From Marinilabiliales bacterium (GTDB lineage: Bacteria > Bacteroidota > Bacteroidia > Bacteroidales > F082), in NCBI GenBank assembly GCA_002869465.1, contig PKSW01000104.1:1-8827 (forward strand): DNA of 8,827 nt, given 5' to 3'. The notes below the pieces were generated by a model. That model saw only the letters and a program-made list of their open reading frames with translations. It made no database searches and was not told the origin of the DNA. The position numbers were made by a program, and so were the translations under genes. Of this stretch, positions 1 to 7,895 are shown in pieces; positions within the stretch are counted from its first letter, which is position 1; the number at the start of each line of letters is the position of its first letter.

Positions 1-414
1 GAGATGTCTTTTTTTAATACGGATTTTCTTCCATTCTGTCGGAAATTCATAGTTTCGGTTGTTTACCCACCAGACATTACTTCCCGTGCTGTCAAGAAAT
101 TTAATCTCGAAGTTATTAGCCGGCGATTCTGCCCTGATGTAAAAAGTAAATTCATAATTTTCAGGCAGGTCAATGGGGAACAATTTCTGAATTCCTCCGT
201 AACCGGTGCCTTTGGTGAAATCATAATCGATACGTATAGCATTGCCAGTCAAGCCTTTTTCACTTGACAAGTTGAGGTTAACACCATCGGACTGGATAAA
301 ATTCCAACCATCTGTGTTTTCAAATTTATCAAGGGTATTGACTTGTGCATTAGTCATAGTTGCCATTAGCAACAAGACCGATAGGGCAATTTTTATTTTA
401 AAAAATTGACTCAA
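1..414 (-). CDS. Secreted protein, carbohydrate-binding-like N-terminus (partial, 3' end off window)
   Basis: A minus-strand frame of 138 codons stays open from 414 to the left edge. It begins with a signal peptide: basic/hydrophobic residues about 6-18, then TMTNAQ, giving a likely cut before the Gln (A-x-A-like TNA|Q). After it comes a beta-rich segment (LDKFENTDGWNF, IRIDYDFTKGTGYGGI, YEFTFYIRAESPANNFEIKF, WWVNNRNYEFPTEWKKI). This resembles the galactose-binding-like/CBM11-like domains at the N-termini of large Bacteroidota carbohydrate-active proteins. The first usable start is TTG at 414; the next is ATG at 366, which would destroy the signal peptide. An in-frame TAA lies at 429-427. It follows the second PF10091 gene after 93 bp, so it is probably the last visible gene of the operon. 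Its main domain lies outside the window, so the enzymatic role is unknown. The domain assignment is inference from residue pattern. Confidence 0.7.
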   Translation of the reverse strand, partial: MSQFFKIKIALSVLLLMATMTNAQVNTLDKFENTDGWNFIQSDGVNLNLSSEKGLTGNAIRIDYDFTKGTGYGGIQKLFPIDLPENYEFTFYIRAESPANNFEIKFLDSTGSNVWWVNNRNYEFPTEWKKIRIKKRHL

Positions 415-507
415 GGTAATGCTATTTTAAAAATATTATCTCGATAATCCTTTAAAATAAAAAAAACAAGTACAAAATAATCATCCATTTTTTAGACAAA
501 CTTTTAA

Positions 508-1887
508 TTATTTTAAGTATTGAAAACCGAGCCTTGTCAAACCATTCTGAATGATCGGATCTTTCATTACATAATTCCAGACCAATCCAGTTCTGAAGTT
601 TTCAATCATGATAAGCATTGGGCCCTGATCGATACCGATATAATCATCATCGAACCAATTCGCTGTCGGATTGAAAGAATCATAGTAACCGTATTTCCCC
701 CATAACTTCTCACCATACTTCTCATTGAGAGATTTAATCGTAGGGATGACTATTTCAGGAGCGAAAGGCAATGATGAAATCGACCCATAAGGCGCAATAG
801 TTCCATCATCGAAATAATTATAGTCGGGGCCGCTCGTTCCTCTTCCTGCGTAACCCAGAAACTCTTTATCATCAAAATTATACTTTTCTGTTGGTCCGTC
901 GCTCGCGGTAATGCCCCAGCAAAGTGAATCATAACCCATCCAGCCTTTAGGATTATCAATTGCGTATTGTCGCTGAACGTAGGTAGCACGGCGTGAATTT
1001 TAGAAGTAGTCAATTCCCTTTTCAAACATATACTTATCAGCAAGGCCTCGACAATCAATAAATGCCTGTGAAAACTGATGGCCAAAGAGGGGAGGGAAAG
1101 CCACATGTGACAATCCTTTGTAGGGTGTATTCCATTTGTAAGATTTTAACCATGCATTGTAGCTTTTTTCAGTGTTTTTCATGTTGCTGCCGGCTGCTAA
1201 AATATAAAGCAACAAGGCTTCATTATAACCAACCCAACCCCAATCATGCATACCTTCTTCGGGTGTCCAGCCCATGGAAATTGTATTTGCAAATTGGCCT
1301 TTATCGGGCATGATCACAAAATCCCATTCGATCCGGTCGAGTAATTTGCCAGCCAGTAAACGGATCTGTTTTTCGACTTCATTGTCCAAATCGTAATAGT
1401 TCCGTGCAAAAATGATACCCATCATGAGGATGCCCGTATCGATGGTGGATAACTCGCAATTCCATTCGCGTGTACCTGAATCCATTCTCAGGAAATGGTA
1501 GTAAAATCCTTTGTAGCCAGTTGCATTTGTGTCAGCACTCTGGGCAGAATTCATAAAGAAGTCAAGCATGTTTAGTGTTATCTGTGCAGCCTGCTCGCGT
1601 GATATCCATTTTCTTTCCACTCCAATTGCAAATGACGGAATTCCAAAACCAGTTGATGCGATGCTGGCGGGAGCCCAATTTTTAGTTCGGTCTTTTACTA
1701 TTCCCCATTCAGGGTGAGATTCATTTAAAAAGAACTGGAAAGTCTTATACTGAATTGAATCGAACATGAGCACCTCATTCGGTGTTAAAGTATAATTTAT
1801 CTTTCCATCTGATTTGAAAACAAGCTTCTGTGGCTGTTCACAAGTAATCAAAGATAAAATAGTAAGTAAAAATATAATGTTCTTCAT
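508..1887 (-). pseudogene. PF10091 glucoamylase-family lipoprotein, interrupted by an in-frame TAA
   Basis: This is a second glucoamylase-family (PF10091, GH144-related) protein of 459 codons. It starts at ATG 1887 with a lipoprotein signal peptide (MKNIIFLLTILSLITC, Cys16). Family motifs run through the frame: STGFGIPSFAIGVERKWISR (79-98), ELSTIDTGILMMG (145-157), WGWVGYNEALLLYILAAGS (216-234). After codon 296 come NSRRATYVQRQYAIDNPKGW, CWGITASDGP, DGTIAPYGSISSLPFAPE and IDQGPMLIMIENFRTGLVW, ending LGFQYLK. Codon 296 is TAA (1002-1000). Frame and alignment are unbroken on both sides, so this is a nonsense change, most simply GAA (Glu) to TAA, not an indel. A truncated product would lose the C-terminal third of the alpha/alpha barrel and should be inactive. 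The start lies 19 bp after the preceding GH144 stop, so the two are co-transcribed. Its ELSTIDT motif differs from the YDNGGDLVET form of its neighbour, so specificity may differ. An assembly error is a real alternative to pseudogenization. Confidence 0.85.
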
Positions 1888-1906
1888 ATATTTTTTATTA
1901 TCGATT

Positions 1907-3202
1907 TCAATAGCTGAATCCTAATTTATCAAGCCCTTGCCGCACATCAGTATTTTTCATGAAATTATTCCACAGCAAGCCGGTACGGTAATTTTCAATC
2001 ATGATAATTATGGGCCCCTGATCAATGGCAAGGTAGGAATTGGCGTACCAATTTCTTGATTGGTTGAAAGCATCATAAGGACCTCTGTTGCCAATCACTT
2101 TTTCTTTTAAAGTTCCATAGAAATAATTCATCGCCTTAAGTGACTGAATTGGGCTGTAAACTATGGAAGAAAGTGCAGCCGTTGGCGATATGGTTCCATT
2201 GTCGTTGGTTGGCGAATGGGCGGAATAGCCATCCGGATCATCAGAAGCAGTGAGCCCCCAGCAACTGTCAGAATATCCTGTGTATGTTCCCGGATTTCTT
2301 ACACAATATTTATAATTAATCAGGCTGTGGTTGGTATTTTGAAGCATATAATCAGCGTATTGGTCGGATAAACCGTTTGGATTCAGCCCTAAAAAAGAAT
2401 AATGGGCGAAAAATAATGGTCCGCCATACGCTTGCCCCAAAGGCAATTCGAGTCCTTCATAGACATTTCCATTTACTATTCCGCCATTGCGAGCCCAACC
2501 GTTGTGGTAAACTTCAGGAGGAATGGTATGCGTTGGAGAAGCGGCCGCAAGCACATAAACTATTAGTGCCTCATTCCAGCCGGTTATCTTCATATTTATC
2601 TCCCATCCATAGTTAGGCGACCAATGCCAGAATAGTACATTTTGCCAGCCTTGTCGGTACCAATCCCACTCAACTCCTTCCCACAATGCCTGAATTTTGT
2701 TCCTAAGATCTTCTTCTTCGGTTGTATTTCCATCAAAGTAAGCCTGCGCCGTGAGCATTCCCTGAATAAGAAAAGCTGTTTCAACCAGGTCGCCACCGTT
2801 ATCATAAGTGCTAAAAGGAATTACATGTCCGGTATTGCCATTCAGCCAATGAGGCCAGGCTCCGTGAAACCTGTCTGCTGTTTCGCAAAAAGAAACCATT
2901 TTCACTATCCTTTCAAACCCCTGTTCCCGGGTAATATAACCGCGTTCAATTCCTACCAGTATGGCCATCATGCCGAATCCGCTACCCCCGGTAGTGACAT
3001 AAGAAGCACCATTTCTATCTCTGATCATTCCTGAATTGGGTTCGGCGTCGTTCCAGAAAAATTTAAAGATTTGCATCTGAACGGTATCCATTAATGTCTC
3101 ATTCGGATCGGCAGGTATTACCGGATCCACCGGATCGTCTTTCTTACAACTAATGACAAGTACTGAAATAAAGATCAGGATAAAATGGAAAAATAATTTC
3201 AT
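1907..3202 (-). CDS. GH144-type endo-beta-1,2-glucanase-like lipoprotein (PF10091)
   Basis: An intact 431-residue protein. It has a lipoprotein signal peptide (V-I-S-C, Cys19) followed by a short Asp/Pro-rich linker (22-36), so it is probably membrane-anchored and likely surface-exposed. The rest is one (alpha/alpha)6-barrel domain of the PF10091 family: FKFFWNDAEPNSGMIRDRN (46-64), TGGSGFGMMAILVGIERGYI (71-90), the acidic STYDNGGDLVETAFLIQG (131-148), WEINMKITGWNEALIVYVLA (200-219), DSCWGLTASDDPDGY (312-326), NDNGTISPTAALSSIVYSP (333-351) and AIDQGPIIIMIENYRTGLLW (392-411). The YDNGGDLVET and GWNEAL segments match the Chitinophaga pinensis endo-beta-1,2-glucanase (GH144) type as I know it. 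The Asp and Glu residues there (D134, D138, E141, E211) are the likely catalytic-site candidates. The gene follows the susD-like gene after 116 bp containing a hairpin repeat and precedes a paralogue by 19 bp. It ends in TGA. Substrate assignment is inferred from family. An exo-acting sophorose-releasing relative, also known in GH144, is possible. Confidence 0.88.
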   Translation of the reverse strand: MKLFFHFILIFISVLVISCKKDDPVDPVIPADPNETLMDTVQMQIFKFFWNDAEPNSGMIRDRNGASYVTTGGSGFGMMAILVGIERGYITREQGFERIVKMVSFCETADRFHGAWPHWLNGNTGHVIPFSTYDNGGDLVETAFLIQGMLTAQAYFDGNTTEEEDLRNKIQALWEGVEWDWYRQGWQNVLFWHWSPNYGWEINMKITGWNEALIVYVLAAASPTHTIPPEVYHNGWARNGGIVNGNVYEGLELPLGQAYGGPLFFAHYSFLGLNPNGLSDQYADYMLQNTNHSLINYKYCVRNPGTYTGYSDSCWGLTASDDPDGYSAHSPTNDNGTISPTAALSSIVYSPIQSLKAMNYFYGTLKEKVIGNRGPYDAFNQSRNWYANSYLAIDQGPIIIMIENYRTGLLWNNFMKNTDVRQGLDKLGFSY

Positions 3203-3239
3203 TATAAAATTTTATATAAAAAAGTTTGATAACATCTTA

Positions 3240-3302
3240 ATTCTGAACGAAATGAAGAATAAACATTAATTTAAAGAAGAGATTCTTTACTTCGTTCAGA
3301 AT
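3240..3302. repeat. Imperfect inverted repeat (dispersed-repeat-like hairpin) between susD-like and GH144 genes
   Basis: Arms 3240-3260 and 3282-3302 pair over 21 bp with one A-C mismatch and one G-T wobble, around a 21-nt loop. On the minus strand the outer sequence reads TGTCATTCTGAACGAAG, followed by TAAAGAATCT. This resembles a short dispersed palindromic repeat common between genes in Bacteroidota (the GTCATTCTGAACGAAGTGAAGAATCT-like family, written from memory). It sits in the 116-bp gap inside the operon. When transcribed it would fold, so it may stabilise or attenuate message between the binding/transport genes and the enzyme genes. No T-tract follows, so it is not a classical terminator. 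Confidence 0.75.
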
Positions 3303-3318
3303 GACACAATAGAGATTA

Positions 3319-4794
3319 TTAATAACCCGGATTTTGCGTGAGCAATCCGTTACTAATATCAATTTGTGATTGGGGAATCGGGAAGACTTCATTTTTCCCT
3401 GCAATAAATCCCAGTGGACCAAATAATTCAGCACCTCTTCCTTGCCTGATAACATCAAAAAAACGGTCGTGTTCCATTCCCAATTCAACCCGTCTTTCGT
3501 GCCAGATAATTTGGCGAAGTTGTGCCTGGTCAGTTACTGTAATATCAGATAAATTAACCCTTTGGCGTACTTCATTCAAGGACGAAAGAGCAAATGATGA
3601 ATTTCCAAGTTCGTTGGCTGCCTCAGCATGAATTAGTAGCACCTCGGCATACCTCAACACCCTGATGTTTTTATTGGTTTGTTCATCATTGCCGTTAAAT
3701 GTTTCCTCGGTTTTACTAATGTATGCTTTTTGGTTGTAACGTGGATTAGGTGTATTGTCAATAATAACAGTTCCGTCCCACAAGGTTTCACCCGGATAAA
3801 TCATTGTAGCATTTCTTCGAATAGTGTCTGCAGTTTCATAAGCATTATTTAGTGATTCGGAAGGAGTATTAAAACCCCAGCCAAATTGCCCTCTTACACC
3901 TTGAACAAGCGAATATTGCTGAACACCAAGTGCAATTGGTCCTCCAACTGCTTGTACTTCGAATAACGATTCACTGCTGTTTTCGCCAACTTCTCTCCAT
4001 ATGGTAGAGTAGTTATCTACAAGAGCATATTCTCATGAATTAATAACATCTTGAGCCATGTCAAAGCAAGCCTGCCAGTTTTTTTGGTATAGATAAACCT
4101 TTGAAAGCAGGCCTTTTGCTGCTCCGCTTGTTGCACGTCCAACTTCAGTGGATTGGTACTCAGTCTTTGTCCAAAGACTATCGCTTGCATATTGCAGGTC
4201 ACTTATAATCTGGTTATAAATTTGATCAACTGAGGCACGGATCATTGCCTGGTTAACTTCTGCATCATTGGTTGGATCAATTACAGAATTAATCAAAGGT
4301 ACGCCACCATAAGTTCTTACCAGGTTCCAATAATAGTAAGCACGTAAGAATTTAGCTTCCCCCATCAACCTATTCTTTAAGGATTGTTCTATGGCTATTC
4401 CAGGCAAAATACTTAAAGCGAGGTTCGCTCGTGTAATTCCCCTGTAATTGGCCACCCATATTTCATTAACTGAAATATCAGATGCTCCTTCAGTGAAATT
4501 ATCCAGTTTGTCTTTATCTGCGCCTGTGTCGCCGGCAGAACTCCCCTTATCAGCGTCATCAGATGAAATACTGGAAATGCCTATCCACGAAAAAGTATGT
4601 TCATCCCATTGCAACATATTGTTGTAAATAGAATTTACAAGTTCCCTTGCACGCTCAGGGGTTGAATAATAACCTTCGGGTGTGATCTGGCCTTCAGGTT
4701 TTACATCAAGAAATTCTTTTGCACATCCTGCCAGCATAAAAAAGCCGACAACAACTGCGATTAATTTTATAGTATATTTTTTCATAATAATCAT
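3319..4794 (-). pseudogene. SusD/RagB-family glycan-binding lipoprotein, interrupted by an in-frame TGA
   Basis: The full frame is 491 codons, a normal SusD length. It has a lipoprotein signal peptide with an ideal lipobox LAGC (Cys24), then the SusD-like N-terminal region (FLDVKPEGQITPEGYYSTPE 28-47; GEAKFLRAYYYWNLVRTYGG 145-164, the hallmark TPR helix). The C-terminal SusD domain has RYAEVLLIHAEAANELG (381-397) and WHERRVELGMEHDRFFDVIR (431-450), and ends FPIPQSQIDISNGLLTQNPG plus Tyr. Codon 254 is TGA (4035-4033), within DVINS-stop-EYALVDNYSTIWREV. SusD proteins usually have INSGEY here, so a single GGA-to-TGA change explains it, and the frame is otherwise unbroken. A 253-residue product would lack the C-terminal half and could not form the lid on SusC. 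Start: ATG at 4794 lies 2 bp after the SusC stop; ATG at 4785 (MKKYTIK) is equally plausible and more typical. Assembly error remains possible. Confidence 0.9.
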
Positions 4795-4796
4795 TT

Positions 4797-7733
4797 TTAG
4801 AAGTTCATGTTAACACCAAATAAATATTTACCCGTGGTTGGAATTGGATTCATTTCAATACCTGAATCCATTACTCCTCCGGGAAGCTCAGGGTTGTATC
4901 CACTAAACGACTTAATGGTATAAGGGTTTTGTGCACTCAAATAGACCCTTAGTTTACTTATTACTTTTGAATTTAAGGGTATGGAATATCCAACAGTGAT
5001 ATTGTTAAATCTGAAAAAGTTTCCGGATTCTACATAATAATCAGAGGCAATGGGTACTGCATTAGAAGCACGAGGTACATCAGTATCTGTATTTGCTTCT
5101 GTCCATCTGTCAACAAGGGATGCTTCAATATTTTCACCTCCCCATCTCTGAGCTTTTTTACCGTTGTAGACTTTGTTTCCAATATTTCCGAATCCATTGA
5201 TCAGAATATCCCATTGTTTGATGATCATTGAAAAATTAATGCCATAATAAAATACAGGCTGGTAGGAACCTACAAATATCCGGTCTTCATTATCGAGCAG
5301 TCCATCGCCATTGTTATCTTTATATTTAAAATCTCCAATTGTCGTTCCAGGAAAATGTGGTGTGGCGTTAATATCTTCAACAGTCTGATAAAGTCCATCT
5401 GTTTCGTAAACCCAAAAACTGCCTACAGGCTGGCCAACCGAGGTACGTGTAGTAGTTTGCCCATTCCCGAGGCTTCCTCCATCGATAGGAAGGCCGTTTG
5501 CCAGGTTTGTAATTTCATTTTTATTGTAAGTGAAATTAGCGCCTATGTTATAACTAACATCTTTTTTAATATTATCTCTCCAGTTTATGGTAAACTCCGC
5601 TCCCTGATTTTTCAGTTCAGCAATGTTTGTAATATAGCTGGTTGAGCCAAGGATTGCTGGTAATGGTGCCGGATACAGCAGGTTCTTAGTAGTTTTATTG
5701 TAATAATCTATTTCTCCAAAAAGCCTGTCTTTCAGAAAGCCATAATCAAGGCCAATATCCAGCCCTGTGGAAGATTCCCACGTAAGGTTCGGGTCTTTCA
5801 CGTCGGTAATAGTGGATCCGTTTTGAATTAATTCATCAAATGGATAGGAAATTCCTGACGTGATAGTATAAATAAATTCATTAGTAGGAATATTGTCATT
5901 TCCAACCATACCCCAGCTGGCACGTAATTTCAGGTTGCTGATAACTTTTGAATCTTTCATAAAATTTTCATCAGATATGCGCCAGCCAGCTCCAAAAGCA
6001 GGGAAAACACCCCAACGGTTTTCCTCTGAAAATCTGGATGAGCCTTCATAGCGGATTGTTGCTGTTAAAAAATATTTTCCAGAATAGTTATAAGCTGCCC
6101 TGGCTACAAAACTAAATCTTCTCCATTTATCACCCCCGTTACCGTTAGTTGCAGTAGCTGCATCACCCAGGTTTAAATACCAGTAATTTTCCTGTGGTGG
6201 AACGTCCGATCTGTATCCAGTCAAATAAGTCGATTTCATTTCTTCCATTGTTATACCTGCAGTTGCATCCAGATTATTTTTTCCTTTAAATGATTTATTA
6301 TAATTAAACATGTTGTCCCAAGTATAGTGATAATAATCATTTGCTGTAATGGTCAGATTACTTATCAAGTTTTGTTGTGAGGCTGAGGCATAGTAAGTAG
6401 GATTATAATTTTTGAACTGGTCATTTCCCACGTCTAAGCCAAAGCTGGATTTAAAACTTAATTCTTTGTAAATATCTGCATCAGCCCAAAAACTTGCCTG
6501 GATTTTATATCCTTTGCTCATGTTATTCCAATAGGCAAGCGTTGCAACCGGGTTTCCAACATTATTAATGTAAATAGAATTTGCCCAATTTCCTGTAGAA
6601 TCATAAACAGGCATATTCGGTGCTTGCCTGTAGGCTGTGTTGTACACTCCCGTATTTGGATTGTCAGATTTATATGTGGAAAGACTAAGTATATTTCCCA
6701 TTGTGAGCCACTTAGCAATTTTATAATCATTATTCAGCCTGAAAGTGTACCTACTGAAATTATTATCTTGCAAAACCCCTTTCTCTCCATTGTAACTAAA
6801 GCTGGCTAGATAGGTAATCTCTTCAGTTCCTCCTGACATGGACACTGATTGGGAGATCATTTGACCCATTCGTGTTACCTCGTCGAGCCAAACGGTATTA
6901 ACCGGATAAGTATCACCTGTAAATGCGGGTGGTTTGTTTTCACGTGCCAGGGCTTCATTTGTGTATTCTTCATAAAACTGAGAAGTAGCCATCTCAACCC
7001 TGTTGGCGATCACATTAATTCCATAATAACCTGAGTAAGTCAGTTTCATTTTTCCTTTGGCTCCGGCCTTTGTTGTTATCATCACCACTCCATTGGACGC
7101 TCTGGCACCATAAATTGCCTGAGATGAAGCATCCTTTAAGATATCCATAGTCAAGATATCATCATTGCTGAGGTTCCGGATGTCATTTGTAATCACACCA
7201 TCAACTACGTAAAGTGGTTGGGTTCCGGCCTGAATAGAGCCAATACCGCGAATGATCACTTCTGGTGTGCTTCCTGGTAACCCATTGTTTACAACCTGCA
7301 CACCCGCTGACTGGCCTTGCAGGGCTAAGGCAGGTGAAATAGATGCTGTGGCTGCAATTTCTTCAGCTTTCACTTGCGAAACTGAACCGGTAAGGTCCTT
7401 CTTTTTCACAGTGCCATAGCCAATAACTACAACATCTTGCAGGGTTTCAGATTCAGACAGCAGAGTAACATTGATCTGGGTCTGGCTGCCAACCATGATT
7501 TCAATAGATTGCATTCCGATATAAGAAAACTGCAATATACTTTCCGGCGTGGCCCCAATTGAATAAGCACCATCTTGATCAGAAACTGTTCCTATTTGTG
7601 TCCCCTTGATAATAATATTGACCCCGGGAAGCGTATAACCCTCCTCGGCTGTCACGATCCCTGTGATAATGCTTTCCTGCCCGAAAAGTGTAACGCTACA
7701 AAACAAGAATAATAGTGGTAGAAATTTTTTCAT
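4797..7733 (-). CDS. SusC/RagA-type TonB-linked outer membrane transporter
   Basis: An intact 978-residue protein. A signal peptide (1-18, ending LFGQE) precedes a carboxypeptidase-regulatory-like beta-sandwich (about 21-95: ITGIVTAEEGYTLPGVNIII, TVSDQDGAYSI). Next are the SusC-specific DVVVIGYGT segment (100-108) and the plug domain (about 113-224: SPALALQGQSAGVQV, VIIRGIGSI, PLYVVDGVI, ILKDASSQAIYGARASNGVV). The remainder is a 22-stranded barrel with alternating aromatic strands. An EF-hand-like DNNGDGLLDNED lies at 806-817, common in SusC proteins, and the chain ends LFGVNMNF with the terminal Phe typical of outer membrane barrels. It imports oligosaccharides with TonB energy, paired with SusD as lid. 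The start ATG at 7733 begins a clean signal peptide (MKKFLPLLFLF). It ends in TAA 2 bp before the susD-like gene. It is the first gene of the operon, behind a 1.1-kb gene-free region. The glycan cannot be read from SusC itself; the downstream GH144 suggests beta-1,2-glucan fragments. Confidence 0.95.
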   Translation of the reverse strand: MKKFLPLLFLFCSVTLFGQESIITGIVTAEEGYTLPGVNIIIKGTQIGTVSDQDGAYSIGATPESILQFSYIGMQSIEIMVGSQTQINVTLLSESETLQDVVVIGYGTVKKKDLTGSVSQVKAEEIAATASISPALALQGQSAGVQVVNNGLPGSTPEVIIRGIGSIQAGTQPLYVVDGVITNDIRNLSNDDILTMDILKDASSQAIYGARASNGVVMITTKAGAKGKMKLTYSGYYGINVIANRVEMATSQFYEEYTNEALARENKPPAFTGDTYPVNTVWLDEVTRMGQMISQSVSMSGGTEEITYLASFSYNGEKGVLQDNNFSRYTFRLNNDYKIAKWLTMGNILSLSTYKSDNPNTGVYNTAYRQAPNMPVYDSTGNWANSIYINNVGNPVATLAYWNNMSKGYKIQASFWADADIYKELSFKSSFGLDVGNDQFKNYNPTYYASASQQNLISNLTITANDYYHYTWDNMFNYNKSFKGKNNLDATAGITMEEMKSTYLTGYRSDVPPQENYWYLNLGDAATATNGNGGDKWRRFSFVARAAYNYSGKYFLTATIRYEGSSRFSEENRWGVFPAFGAGWRISDENFMKDSKVISNLKLRASWGMVGNDNIPTNEFIYTITSGISYPFDELIQNGSTITDVKDPNLTWESSTGLDIGLDYGFLKDRLFGEIDYYNKTTKNLLYPAPLPAILGSTSYITNIAELKNQGAEFTINWRDNIKKDVSYNIGANFTYNKNEITNLANGLPIDGGSLGNGQTTTRTSVGQPVGSFWVYETDGLYQTVEDINATPHFPGTTIGDFKYKDNNGDGLLDNEDRIFVGSYQPVFYYGINFSMIIKQWDILINGFGNIGNKVYNGKKAQRWGGENIEASLVDRWTEANTDTDVPRASNAVPIASDYYVESGNFFRFNNITVGYSIPLNSKVISKLRVYLSAQNPYTIKSFSGYNPELPGGVMDSGIEMNPIPTTGKYLFGVNMNF

Positions 7734-7847
7734 GGAATTTTTGTTTTTGTAAAGATGTATTAGTGCTTTAATATAAATGTTCCAAAATCATAATACGGGT
7801 TTAAATATGCAAGTAGCTTTTTACCCATTTTTTTAGGGCACATATAA

Positions 7848-7878
7848 CAAAAATAGTAAATTACATGACCAATATCAA
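7848..7878 (-). promoter_or_regulatory. Putative Bacteroidota-type promoter for the operon
   Basis: On the minus strand TATTTTTG (7855-7848) fits the Bacteroidota -7 consensus TAnnTTTG exactly. A TTGA (7878-7875) lies 19 bp upstream, roughly where the TTTG-like -33 element is expected. Transcription would begin near 7841, giving a leader of about 108 nt. The -33 match is only partial, and this relies on consensus matching alone. Confidence 0.45.
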
Positions 7879-7888
7879 TTGATTTTGG
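7869..7888. promoter_or_regulatory. 20-bp near-perfect palindrome, candidate operator
   Basis: CCAATATCAATTGATTTTGG pairs with its own reverse complement at 9 of 10 positions (only the T/T pair at 7873/7884 fails). The central ATCAATTGAT is perfect. It covers the proposed -33 element, as expected for a dimeric repressor or a promoter-proximal regulator. The regulator is not encoded in the window. Confidence 0.45.
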
Positions 7889-7895
7889 AAAAAAC

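Noticed and set aside
4..267. Plus-strand open frame at the left edge
   Set aside because: It is antisense to a minus-strand frame that has a signal peptide and beta-domain-like sequence; its own translation has no signal or recognisable motif.
2642..3034. 130-codon plus-strand open frame
   Set aside because: It is antisense to the GH144 catalytic domain, whose motifs fit the family throughout; treated as a shadow.
3237..3488. Minus-strand 83-codon frame overlapping the SusD C-terminus
   Set aside because: It is an out-of-frame reading of the SusD end running into the inverted repeat; its tail (VILNEVKNLFF) is simply translated repeat sequence.
1000..4035. Stop-codon reassignment or recoding as an explanation for the in-frame TGA and TAA
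   Set aside because: Two different stops are involved. TGA is also the natural end of the intact GH144 gene and TAA the end of SusC. The long SusC frame contains neither, and Sec or Pyl insertion has no reason to occur at these positions.
508..4794. Frameshifts, with each broken gene treated as two separate small genes
   Set aside because: Both halves of each gene are in the same frame with continuous family sequence across the stop; the downstream ATGs (939, 3804) lie inside conserved domains and are not real starts.
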